DNA from: Bacillota bacterium
GTDB taxonomy: Bacteria; Bacillota; Clostridia; Oscillospirales; Ruminococcaceae
Direction of reading: 5' to 3'
Assembly: GCA_023391005.1 (NCBI GenBank)
Contig: JAEWBS010000068.1
Span: 1-38,254, forward strand
Length of the DNA: 38,254 nucleotides
A program made the translations under genes and the position numbers. Below the pieces are notes generated by a model. The model was not told where the DNA came from and did no database searches. It worked only from the letters and a program-made list of their open reading frames with translations. Positions 16,303 to 24,077 of this stretch are shown here, one piece after another (the stretch's first letter is position 1; the number at the start of each line of letters is the position of its first letter).

Positions 16303-17475
16303 ATGCCACAGCTCAGCGACCGCGTCCATACGTTTACCGACTCGGTCATTCGACGAATGACCCGCATTAGCGATGAATATGACGCCATCAACCTTTCTCA
16401 GGGTTTCCCCGACTTTGACCCGCCGCGTGAAATCACCTCAGCATTGGCGGAAATTGCCCAGAAGGGACCGCACCAGTATTCCGTAACCTTCGGCGCACAA
16501 AACTTCCGCGATGCGTTGGCCCAAAAAGCAGAACGCGCGATCGGACGCAAAATTGACCCCGCGACCGAGATCGTCGTGACCTGCGGCGGCACCGAAGCGA
16601 TGATGGCCGCCATGATGACCATCTGCAATCCCGGCGACAAGGTCGCCATTTTCTCCCCGTTTTACGAAAACTACGGTGCGGACGCTATTTTGTCCGGTGC
16701 GGTTCCCATTTATATCCCGCTGCCGCCGCCCTCCTACGACTTTGACCGCACGCAGCTCGAGGACGCTTTTAAGCAGGGCGCAAAGGCGATCATCGTCTGT
16801 AACCCCTCAAATCCCTGCGGCAAGGTATTTACGCGCGAGGAGCTTGTTTTTATCGGCGAACTCGCCACAAAGTACGATGCGTTCGTCATTACTGACGAGG
16901 TGTATGAGCACATCATCTACCCGCCCCATGTGCACACCTGCGCGGCGTCGCTGCCCGGCATGTTCGAGCGTACCATCACCTGCAACTCCCTCTCAAAGAC
17001 CTACTCGATCACCGGCTGGCGGCTGGGCTACCTGATCGGCCCCGCCAAGGTGATTGAACACGCCAAAAAAGTACACGATTTTCTGACGGTTGGCGCCGCC
17101 GCGCCGCTTCAGGAGGCGGCCTGCGTCGGGCTGCGCTTCGGTCCTGAATATTATACACAGCTCGGAGAAACCTACGCCAAAAAACGGGAATACTTCCTGC
17201 GTGGCCTTGACGAAATTGGTCTTGCGCACAATGTTCCCGAGGGCACCTATTTTGTGATGGTCGACATCAGCGAATTTTTAGCGCAGGAGCGTTTTCGCGG
17301 CTGGACCGACCTGATGTTCTGCGAATGGATGATCCGCGAGATCGGCGTTGCCGCCGTTCCCGGCTCAAGCTTTTTCAAGGAGCCGGTCAACCATCTGATA
17401 CGTCTGCATTTTGCCCGCGAGGAAGCCACCCTGAAAGAAGCGCTGCGCCGTCTGGCAAAGCTTAAAACGCTTTAA
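16303..17475 (+). CDS. Class I PLP-dependent aminotransferase
   Basis: About 390 residues of the fold-type I aspartate-aminotransferase family (AspC/kynurenine-aminotransferase-like subgroup). Seen: N-terminal NLSQGFPDFDPP; phosphate-binding GGTEAMMAAMM; CNPSNPCGKVF; ITDEVYEHIIY with the Asp that contacts the PLP nitrogen; the Schiff-base lysine in SLSKTYSITGWRLGY; and the substrate-carboxylate arginine in the C-terminal LIRLHFAREE. All key residues are intact. ATG 16303 is chosen because AGGAG ends nine bases before it; the in-frame ATGs at 16294 and 16297 abut that site. First gene of a five-gene operon with an OCD-family enzyme and an amino acid ABC transporter, so it likely works on the imported amino acid. 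Its substrate cannot be read from sequence. The leader (16180-16302) contains a small AT-rich hairpin at about 16216-16238. Confidence 0.93.
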   Translation: MPQLSDRVHTFTDSVIRRMTRISDEYDAINLSQGFPDFDPPREITSALAEIAQKGPHQYSVTFGAQNFRDALAQKAERAIGRKIDPATEIVVTCGGTEAMMAAMMTICNPGDKVAIFSPFYENYGADAILSGAVPIYIPLPPPSYDFDRTQLEDAFKQGAKAIIVCNPSNPCGKVFTREELVFIGELATKYDAFVITDEVYEHIIYPPHVHTCAASLPGMFERTITCNSLSKTYSITGWRLGYLIGPAKVIEHAKKVHDFLTVGAAAPLQEAACVGLRFGPEYYTQLGETYAKKREYFLRGLDEIGLAHNVPEGTYFVMVDISEFLAQERFRGWTDLMFCEWMIREIGVAAVPGSSFFKEPVNHLIRLHFAREEATLKEALRRLAKLKTL

Positions 17476-17497
17476 ACAGCGTAGGAGATTTTGTATT

Positions 17498-18508
17498 ATG
17501 AACAACATTAAACTGATTTCACGCGAGCAAGTCATCAACGTGCTGGATATGCCACGTTCCATCGATATTGTAGAGCGGGTATACGAAGCGCACGGCAAAA
17601 ACGAGGTGCTCATGCCCGCCAAAATTACGCTGGACACCGGTGAGAGTAACGACTGGCCGCCCTACGGCGGTTCTTACAACGCGATGCCCGCCTATGTCGG
17701 CAGCGACATCGACGCTTCGGGCGTCAAATGGGTGTGGGGCTTTAACGACAACGCTAAAAAGGGCATTCCCTATATCGGCGGCGTCATCATCCTCAACGAG
17801 TCGCGTACCGGCGAGGTGCTCGCCATTATGGACGGCAGCTACATCACCGATATCCGCACCGGCGCGTCCGCAGGGGTGGCGTGCAAATATCTGGCCAAGA
17901 AGGATTCAAAGGTGCTCGCCGTCATCGGCGCGGGCGTGCAGGGGCGCATGAACGCACGTGCGGTTGCATCGGTGCTAAAGCTCGATGAAGTCCGCGTGGC
18001 GGATCTTTATCCGGCCGCGGCCGAAAAATATGCGAAAGAAATGACGCAGGAGCTGGGCATCAAGGTAACCGCCTGCGCCACTAACGAGGAAGCCTGCAAA
18101 AACGCCGACGTCATCATCACCGTCACCATCGCGGACGAGCCGCTGGTCATGAAGGACTGGCTCAAACCGGGCTGCACCGTGCTCTCCCTTGGTTCTTTTC
18201 AAGAGCTGGATGAGCAGATTCCGCTGAACTGCGACAAGCTCGTGGTAGACAGCTGGGCGCAGAACGCGCACCGGGGCGAGCTGCTTAAATTAGCACAGGC
18301 CGGACGCATCACCGAGGAAAATGTCCACGCCGAGATGCCCGACATTGTGGTTGGGCGTAAAGTCGGACGTGAAAACGGCGAGGAGATTATCTGCGGCTGC
18401 ATCATCGGCATGGGCTCGACCGACATCGGTACCGCGGCGATTCTGTATCAGGACTATTTCTCAAAGGACGACAGCCTGACCACCTTCGCCATGCGCACCT
18501 ACAAGTGA
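17498..18508 (+). CDS. Ornithine cyclodeaminase / mu-crystallin family enzyme
   Basis: A 336-residue NAD(P)-dependent enzyme of the OCD/mu-crystallin family, which includes ornithine cyclodeaminase, archaeal-type alanine dehydrogenase and imine reductases. The N-terminal half carries substrate-side residues (MPAKITLD, GVKWV, ITDIRTGASAGVA); the Rossmann motif VLAVIGAGVQGRMNARAV begins near residue 140; the C-terminal region has VVDSWAQNAHRGELLKLAQ. AGGAG lies ten bases before the ATG, and 22 bases separate it from the aminotransferase stop. Paired with that enzyme and an amino acid transporter, it may reduce an imine or keto acid, or deaminate the imported substrate. A second family member, clearly different, is at 34820. 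Confidence 0.9.
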   Translation: MNNIKLISREQVINVLDMPRSIDIVERVYEAHGKNEVLMPAKITLDTGESNDWPPYGGSYNAMPAYVGSDIDASGVKWVWGFNDNAKKGIPYIGGVIILNESRTGEVLAIMDGSYITDIRTGASAGVACKYLAKKDSKVLAVIGAGVQGRMNARAVASVLKLDEVRVADLYPAAAEKYAKEMTQELGIKVTACATNEEACKNADVIITVTIADEPLVMKDWLKPGCTVLSLGSFQELDEQIPLNCDKLVVDSWAQNAHRGELLKLAQAGRITEENVHAEMPDIVVGRKVGRENGEEIICGCIIGMGSTDIGTAAILYQDYFSKDDSLTTFAMRTYK

Positions 18509-18545
18509 CAGCAACGCGAAGCATCCATTAAAAGGAGGAAAACCC

Positions 18546-19256
18546 ATGGGCGGTTTGTTCAGCCCGGAGAAGTTTATTCAAATCGCAACGGTGTACGCCC
18601 CCTATTTTAAGCAGGGCGCCATCTACACGGTCACCCTTGCGCTGGCAGCCATCCTGATGGGATTTATGTTCGCGCTGGTCATCACCGCCATGCGCATGTG
18701 CCGGTTTCGCGTACTGCGCTGGATTGCGCTTGCGTACATTGAGATTATCCGCGGCACACCGATTCTTGTGCAGCTGATGATTATTTACTACGGCGTGGCG
18801 ACAGTTCTGCCGGTTCCGGCGGTCAAGCTGTTCGGCTTCATCCAAACCTCGATGTTTATCCCCGGCGCCATCGCCGTGGCCTGCAACAGCGCCGCGTATG
18901 TTTCAGAGATCATCCGTGGCGGCATTCTCGCTGTGGACAGCGGACAAAATGAGGCGGCCCGTTCGCTAGGCATGACGCCCCTTCAAAGCATGTCGGAGAT
19001 TGTGCTGCCGCAGGCAGTCAAGAACATTCTGCCGGCACTCGGCAACGAGTTTGTCATCATTATTAAGGAATCGTCGGTGTGCATGGTCATCGGCATCCCC
19101 GAGCTGATGTACAACACCAATATTGCAAAGGGCGCCACCTTCCGTACAATGGAACCGTTGGTCATGGCTGCCATCCTATATTTCCTCATGACCTTTGTTA
19201 TCTCCAAGCTGATTGCCCATTTTGAGAGGAGGATGCGCCGTGGCGACCGAATCTAA
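18546..19256 (+). CDS. Polar amino acid ABC transporter permease
   Basis: A 236-residue inner membrane permease of the His/Glu/Gln family. It shows about five TM segments and the conserved permease loop EAARSLGMTPLQSMSEIVLPQAVKNILPALGNE, the site that contacts the ATPase. The early segment EIIRGTPILVQLMIIYYG is typical. AAAAGGAGG precedes the ATG. Its end overlaps the start of the ATPase gene by 17 bases, indicating tight coupling. Only one permease gene is present, so the transporter is probably a permease homodimer. Confidence 0.95.
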   Translation: MGGLFSPEKFIQIATVYAPYFKQGAIYTVTLALAAILMGFMFALVITAMRMCRFRVLRWIALAYIEIIRGTPILVQLMIIYYGVATVLPVPAVKLFGFIQTSMFIPGAIAVACNSAAYVSEIIRGGILAVDSGQNEAARSLGMTPLQSMSEIVLPQAVKNILPALGNEFVIIIKESSVCMVIGIPELMYNTNIAKGATFRTMEPLVMAAILYFLMTFVISKLIAHFERRMRRGDRI

Positions 19257-19980
19257 TATTTTAGAGGTGCGCAGCCTGTCCAAGCACTATGGTAAGGTAC
19301 ATGCCCTGACCAACGTTAATCTGGCGATTGCCAAGGGCGAGGTCGTCGTGATCGTCGGTCCTTCGGGCAGCGGAAAGTCCACGCTGCTGCGTTCATTAAA
19401 TCTGCTGGAGAAGCCTACGGATGGGCAGGTGTTGTTCAACGGCGTAAACATTATGGATAAGAGCGTCAACATTAACGCGCACCGGCAGAAGATGGGCATG
19501 GTGTTTCAGCATTTTAACCTGTTCCCGCACAAGACCGTTTTAGAAAACCTGACCGTTGCGCCGATCAAGGTTAAAAAGCAGCATCCGGCACAGGCGCAGC
19601 AGCTGGCCCGCGAGCTGCTGGCACGCGTAGGGCTGCAGGACCGGGAAAACGCCTACCCCGCCCAGCTTTCGGGCGGGCAGAAGCAGCGTATTGCCATTGT
19701 GCGCGCGCTGTGCATGCAGCCTGACATGATGCTATTTGACGAGCCGACCTCCGCGCTTGATCCGGAAATGGTGGGAGAGGTGCTCGACGTTATGCGCAAT
19801 CTTGCGCGGGACGGCATGACGATGGTGGTGGTCACACACGAAATGGGCTTTGCCCGCGAGGTGGGCACCCGCATCGTGTTTATGGACCACGGCGCCATCG
19901 TGGAAGAAAACGTCCCGGCTCAGTTTTTTGGCGCGCCCCAAGCGCCCCGGCTTCAGGAGTTTCTATCCAAGGTTCTTTAG
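19240..19980 (+). CDS. Amino acid ABC transporter ATP-binding protein
   Basis: A 246-residue ATPase of the GlnQ/HisP type. Walker A GPSGSGKST, Q-loop (GMVFQHFNLFPHKT), signature QLSGGQKQR, Walker B MLFDEPTSALDPE and the H-loop VVVTHE are all intact. GTG 19240, seven bases after AGGAGG, is the likely start; the frame extends upstream to 19213 but without a ribosome binding site. It would energise the permease encoded just upstream, with which it overlaps. Confidence 0.95.
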   Translation: MATESNILEVRSLSKHYGKVHALTNVNLAIAKGEVVVIVGPSGSGKSTLLRSLNLLEKPTDGQVLFNGVNIMDKSVNINAHRQKMGMVFQHFNLFPHKTVLENLTVAPIKVKKQHPAQAQQLARELLARVGLQDRENAYPAQLSGGQKQRIAIVRALCMQPDMMLFDEPTSALDPEMVGEVLDVMRNLARDGMTMVVVTHEMGFAREVGTRIVFMDHGAIVEENVPAQFFGAPQAPRLQEFLSKVL

Positions 19981-19990
19981 ACTGTTTTAT

Positions 19991-20014
19991 CTTCATGCCG
20001 GAAGACGCATGAAG
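19991..20014 (+). repeat. Intercistronic hairpin
   Basis: CTTCATGC and GCATGAAG form a perfect 8-bp stem with an 8-base loop in the 80-base gap between the ATPase and binding-protein genes, with no T-run. Such hairpins often stabilise or separate parts of an operon mRNA so that the binding protein is made in excess. Confidence 0.5.
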
Positions 20015-20060
20015 TGTAAATAGAGTAACCGCTATCATAACTACGAAAAGGAAGATGAAA

Positions 20061-20900
20061 ATGAAATTGCAAAAAGTATTGGCGCTGCTTCTGGTGCTGG
20101 TTTTGGCCATGAGCCTGACCGCCTGCGGCAACGCGACAAGCAGTCAGCCCGCGCCGTCCGCCTCCGGCAGCGAAAGCATGCCCTCCTCCGCCCCGCAGGA
20201 GGTCGGCCAGGAGACAATTATCCTCGGCACCTCCGCGGACTACCCGCCCTATGAGTTCCACAAGATCATTGACGGAAAGGATCAGATTGTCGGCTTTGAC
20301 ATCGCGCTGGCGGAGCTGATCGCCGAAAAGCTCGGAAAGCAGCTGGAGATCCGCGATATTCCTTTTGACTCCTGCCTGATTGAGCTCAACACCGACAAGG
20401 TGGATTTTGTCATTGCGGGTATGTCGCCCGACGCCGACCGCGACGCGTTCTTCACCGATATTTACTACAAGACAACCCAGTGCGTGCTGGTGCGCAAGGG
20501 TGAGGCCGCAACCTATAAGGACGTCGCTTCTCTGGCCGGCAAAACAATCGGCGCGCAGCTTGGTTCCGCACAGGAAAAGGCCGCCAAGCAGGAGCTGCCT
20601 GAAAGCAACCTTGTGTCGCTGCAAAAGGTGCCCGATCTGCTCATGGATCTGAGCGTGGGTAAATCTGAGGCAGTCGTCATGGAGAAGCTGGTCGCAAAGT
20701 CCTATCTGGCATCCAACGATAACATGGAGATCGCGTTTGATCTCGAATACATGACCGACGGCTGCGCGGTTGCCGTCAAAACCGGCAATCAAGCGCTGCT
20801 CGATCAGATTAACGCCATTGTGAACGAGGCGCTGGCAGATGGTACGCTCGACCGCTTTATTGATGAAGCCGCACAGCTTGCTGCAGACCAGATGGGCTAA
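20061..20900 (+). CDS. Family 3 solute-binding lipoprotein (amino acid ABC transporter)
   Basis: About 279 residues. A lipoprotein signal peptide ends in the lipobox LTAC, with the modified cysteine near residue 20; a Ser/Pro/Ala linker follows, then the two-lobe family 3 binding domain (LGTSADYPPYEFHK, VGFDIALAELIAEKLGK, LNTDKVDFVIAGMSPDADR, KTIGAQLGSAQEKAA). The ligand-arginine position in the usual TxxR motif is altered: ADRDAFFTD stands where most members have T-x-E-R, which may mean an unusual ligand. Start ATG 20061 is preferred (AAAAGGAAG eight bases upstream) over the in-frame ATG 20055. Last gene of the operon, captured outside the membrane and feeding the permease at 18546. Confidence 0.94.
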   Translation: MKLQKVLALLLVLVLAMSLTACGNATSSQPAPSASGSESMPSSAPQEVGQETIILGTSADYPPYEFHKIIDGKDQIVGFDIALAELIAEKLGKQLEIRDIPFDSCLIELNTDKVDFVIAGMSPDADRDAFFTDIYYKTTQCVLVRKGEAATYKDVASLAGKTIGAQLGSAQEKAAKQELPESNLVSLQKVPDLLMDLSVGKSEAVVMEKLVAKSYLASNDNMEIAFDLEYMTDGCAVAVKTGNQALLDQINAIVNEALADGTLDRFIDEAAQLAADQMG

Positions 20901-20909
20901 GCTTAACGT

Positions 20910-20950
20910 AAACAACCATATCCCGCATAGCCGGGATATGGTTGTTTTAT
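20910..20950 (+). terminator. Operon terminator
   Basis: A 15-bp stem (20911-20925 with 20932-20946, loop CATAGC) is followed by TTTTAT. It lies ten bases after the binding-protein stop and closes the operon. Confidence 0.92.
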
Positions 20951-21056
20951 ATTTTATAGAAAACAGGCTTTATGCGCGACCGGATCGGAAGCGCTATTTC
21001 TTTTTATTTCTTGCACATGCCCTAGCTTGCAGAAAAAATTCCGCTAGCCGTAAGTT

Positions 21057-21158
21057 CCCACCGCAGGTCGAGCGCGCGAATCAATCGGATAATCCGACCG
21101 CAGTCAGGACCAAAAAGGAACACCAGTCAAAAGACTGGTGTTCCTTTTTGGTCCTGAC
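21057..21158. repeat. Dispersed intergenic repeat, copy A, with 26-bp hairpin
   Basis: A short conserved block (CCCACCGCAGGTCGAGCG, 21057-21074) is followed by a perfect 26-bp inverted repeat (21103-21128 with 21133-21158, loop AAAA). The part of the stem nearest the loop is CACCAGTC/GACTGGTG. The block and the hairpin recur in the same order at 25396-25517 and 27033-27153, although this copy is about 13 bases shorter between them. A possible bidirectional terminator. Confidence 0.75.
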
Positions 21159-21395
21159 AACAACAGGTTGAATTTGCACCGCATGAGATTCTAAGAGCGG
21201 CGCCATCTCAGTGGCACAACAAGCTTTAGGATAATACCATCTGCGCCTTTGTATATTGGCATTGTAAATACGCATTGATTCTTTAATTGTTTGCGCGCGT
21301 TTTCTACATATAATTTTTGTTCCTCGGCGAATAGCTTCGTCTAAAAATATGGTTTCTGCTCGGTCAGCATAGCCCAGAAAGTCCCTTTTGCTTTC
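21081..21395 (-). pseudogene. Possible gene remnant in AT-rich DNA
   Basis: A leftward frame is open from 21395 to 21081 and reads, in its middle part, AETIFLDEAIRRGTKIICRK then IQRRRWYYPKACCATEM. It looks protein-like, rich in basic residues and lower in GC than the neighbours, but there is no start codon with a ribosome binding site at its beginning and its end runs into the hairpin of repeat copy A. I cannot name a family. The rest of 21396-21796 is AT-rich and shows no gene. Confidence 0.25.
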
Positions 21396-21810
21396 TTACT
21401 AATTTACTTGCTTATTAAACCGTTGCCGCCAGTAGTGCATCCGCAGCTTGCAAAAACTGAAGTGAAAATGAATGCTTATATTCATTGGTTCAATAATTTT
21501 ATTTATAAAGATTAAAATCTTTATTTGGGAGCAAAGTTATTTTCTACTAAGCAGGCGGCGCAGTTTCGGCTAAATATATAAATAAATTAATGCTATATCG
21601 TCATATAAACGAATTCCCTCGGTATATATCATAAAAATCAAGTGTTTTATTTATCAGATATCGGTTTCAACGATGTTAGCCATATGATTTTTTGTATTTT
21701 TTTATTTGTCAAACATCTGTATCATGTTAAATAACAAATTAAGCTTAACAATTCCACACGTTTTAGTGAATTGTGCCGGAACTGTTATATTGCTGTAAGG
21801 AGGTATTTGG

Positions 21811-22665
21811 GTGGAGAAAATATCGCTAAAGGGCGTCATTGACATGCACGTCCACACCAACCCCGATCTGCGCCTTCGCGCCTATGATGATTTTGAACTG
21901 ACCGACGCAGGTGTGCGCTCGGGTGCCCGCGCCATCGTCATCAAAAGTCATCAGGGCAGCACGGTAGAGCGTGCCTGGCTCTGCAACCGCTACAACAAGC
22001 AGGTACATGGCGACAATGACTTTACAATGTTCGGCAGCATCACGCTCAACAAGGCGATCGGCGGTATCAACCCCGAGGCGGTCGAAAGCGGCTTGAAGCT
22101 GGGCGGAAAGGTGGTCTGGCTACCCACCCAGTCGGCCAAGAACCACCTGATTAAGATGAAAAAGGACCCTGCGGCGGGCGTGGATATTGTCCGCAACGGC
22201 AAGGTGGTTCCGGAATTAAACGACATTTTCGGCCTGATTAAGGACTTTAACGCGGTTCTCGGCACAGCGCACGCCTCGCCCGAGGAATGTTTTATCGTCG
22301 TCGAGGCGGCCCGCAAGGCCGGGGTTAAAAACATCGTTATCACCCACCCCGAATGGTGGGTCGTCGATATGAGCGTTGAGGACCAGCTGCGCATCGTCAA
22401 GGATTACGATGTTATTTTGGAGCGCTGCTACGCGCAGAATATGGGCGGCGGTGCATACCAGAAAAACCTTGCCTCGAACCTTGAGATCATTAAGACGGTG
22501 GGTTACCGTAATGTGATGATCGACACCGACGGTGGGCAGGTAGAAAACCCACACTGGGAGCTCGCATTGGCCGAATATATGCAATATCTGACCGATAACG
22601 GCATTCCCATGGCGCAGATACGCCATATGACACAGGCCATCCCGGCCACGCTGCTGGGGCTATAA
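21811..22665 (+). CDS. DUF6282 family protein, amidohydrolase-like
   Basis: A 284-residue protein that I match to the DUF6282 family, a metal-hydrolase-like alpha/beta barrel. Histidines are placed like those of amidohydrolase/PHP enzymes: DMHVHTNPD near residue 12, LGTAHAS near 152, ITHPEW near 176, and an acidic DTDGG near 234. The segment RAIVIKSHQGSTVERA is also typical. The GTG start has AAGGAGG seven bases upstream. It is followed 23 bases later by a carboxylate-type permease, and a LysR regulator lies beyond, so it probably acts on an imported organic acid or cyclic amide. The reaction is not known to me. Confidence 0.75.
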   Translation: MEKISLKGVIDMHVHTNPDLRLRAYDDFELTDAGVRSGARAIVIKSHQGSTVERAWLCNRYNKQVHGDNDFTMFGSITLNKAIGGINPEAVESGLKLGGKVVWLPTQSAKNHLIKMKKDPAAGVDIVRNGKVVPELNDIFGLIKDFNAVLGTAHASPEECFIVVEAARKAGVKNIVITHPEWWVVDMSVEDQLRIVKDYDVILERCYAQNMGGGAYQKNLASNLEIIKTVGYRNVMIDTDGGQVENPHWELALAEYMQYLTDNGIPMAQIRHMTQAIPATLLGL

Positions 22666-22688
22666 ACCAAAACGGAGGGGAAAGTAAA

Positions 22689-23999
22689 ATGAGCATCCTG
22701 ATTGTCGCGTCCATTGCGCTGGCTATTACGTTGGGCTACAAAACCAAGATTAACACCGGTCTTTTCTGTATCGCTTTCGCCTACATAATCGGCTGCTTTA
22801 TGATGGGGATGAAAACAAAGGACCTCATTGCAAAATGGCCGATCAGCATTATGTTCGTCATTCTGGGTGTCTCGCTGTTTTATAATTTTGCGGCTATCAA
22901 TGGCACGCTCGAAAAAATCTCAGGCGCGTTGCTGTATGCCTGTCGCCGATTCCCAGGCATGCTGCCCTTCGCGCTGTTTGGCGTGGCGGTCATCCTGTCG
23001 GTGATGGGCGCGGCCTACTTTACGGTGCTGGCGTTCCTCGCGCCGATTACGCTGATGATCTGCGAAGAGTCGAAGATGGATACACTGACCGGCGCGGTCG
23101 CTATCAACTGCGGCGCGCTGGCGGGCGGCAATTTCCCGACAGCGGCGCTGGGCGTCATCTTCCGCAGCCTCATTGACACCGCCTACGAAGCCGAGCCCAC
23201 GCTGACCGGCATTGAATCGTTCGGTACCGAGATGCGGATATTCGGGCTGGCCATTCTGTTTTCGGTACTGGTGATCGCGGTGTTCCGCTTTGGCGTCAAG
23301 GCTAACCGTCATATCGGCGCGGGTGTAACCTTTGCAAAGCCCGAGCCGTTTGACGCAAAGCAAAAGATGACGCTCAACCTCATGATTCTCATGATGGTCG
23401 TTGTGCTGATCTTCCCGGTGCTGGGTCTTCTTCTGCCGGATAACGGCGCCATCACCTCGATGGGCAAAATGATCGACGTCGGCCTCGTAGCAATTATCTT
23501 TACCATTGTCGCGCTGTTGCTGGATCTCGCCCCCCAGAAGGAGGTTATCGCCCGCGTGCCGTGGAACACCATCATCATGATCGCGGGCGCCGGTATGCTC
23601 ATCGCGGTTGCGGTGGCCGCAGGCACCATCGACGCGCTGTCGGTCTGGATTGGCGCCAACGTGCCGGTGTTCTTTATCCCCGTGGCGTTCAGCCTCGTAG
23701 CCGCCGTTATGAGCTTCTTCAGCTCGACGACCGGCGTGGTCGCGCCGGCACTCTTCCCGCTCATTCCGGGGCTGGCGGCTGCCACCGGCCTGAATCCCGC
23801 CGTGCTGTTCGCCTGCACGGTGCTCGGCGCGCAGAGCAGTGCCATCAGCCCCTTCTCATCGGGCGGCAGCCTGATTCTTGGCTCCTGCAGCGATGAAGAG
23901 GAGCGCAATCGGCTTTTTAACCGCCTGATGTTTATCGCCGTTCCCGTCAGTGTCGCCTGTGCCGCGGTTTATAACTTTATTCTGGCGGCCATACTTTAA
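22689..23999 (+). CDS. DASS/MatC-like dicarboxylate permease
   Basis: A 436-residue integral membrane protein with about 12 hydrophobic segments in two related halves. It resembles the SLC13/DASS and MatC-type carboxylate transporters of the ion transporter superfamily. Conserved-looking stretches are GAVAINCGALAGGNFPTAALG in the first half and FFSSTTGVVAPALFPLIPGLA with AQSSAISPFSSGGSLILG in the second, matching the paired helical-hairpin/SNT-like regions of the superfamily. GGAGGGG precedes the ATG. Together with the DUF6282 gene it forms a two-gene unit ended by a strong hairpin. Substrate likely a small carboxylate; not determined. Confidence 0.8.
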   Translation: MSILIVASIALAITLGYKTKINTGLFCIAFAYIIGCFMMGMKTKDLIAKWPISIMFVILGVSLFYNFAAINGTLEKISGALLYACRRFPGMLPFALFGVAVILSVMGAAYFTVLAFLAPITLMICEESKMDTLTGAVAINCGALAGGNFPTAALGVIFRSLIDTAYEAEPTLTGIESFGTEMRIFGLAILFSVLVIAVFRFGVKANRHIGAGVTFAKPEPFDAKQKMTLNLMILMMVVVLIFPVLGLLLPDNGAITSMGKMIDVGLVAIIFTIVALLLDLAPQKEVIARVPWNTIIMIAGAGMLIAVAVAAGTIDALSVWIGANVPVFFIPVAFSLVAAVMSFFSSTTGVVAPALFPLIPGLAAATGLNPAVLFACTVLGAQSSAISPFSSGGSLILGSCSDEEERNRLFNRLMFIAVPVSVACAAVYNFILAAIL

Positions 24000-24021
24000 T
24001 AAGCACCAGCCAAAGACCAAC

Positions 24022-24057
24022 ATGCGGCCGCGTTGAAAACAGCGCGGCCGCATTTAT
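24022..24057 (+). terminator. Terminator between convergent genes
   Basis: ATGCGGCCGCG (24022-24032) pairs perfectly with CGCGGCCGCAT (24043-24053), followed by TTAT. It lies between the convergent permease and LysR genes and may serve both. Confidence 0.75.
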
Positions 24058-24077
24058 AGTATCGGTCAGGTTGCTTG

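Noticed and set aside
19977..20915. Long open frame (312 codons) on the minus strand opposite the binding-protein gene
   Set aside because: It mirrors a clear lipoprotein gene with signal peptide and family motifs; no ribosome binding site or family match on the minus strand.
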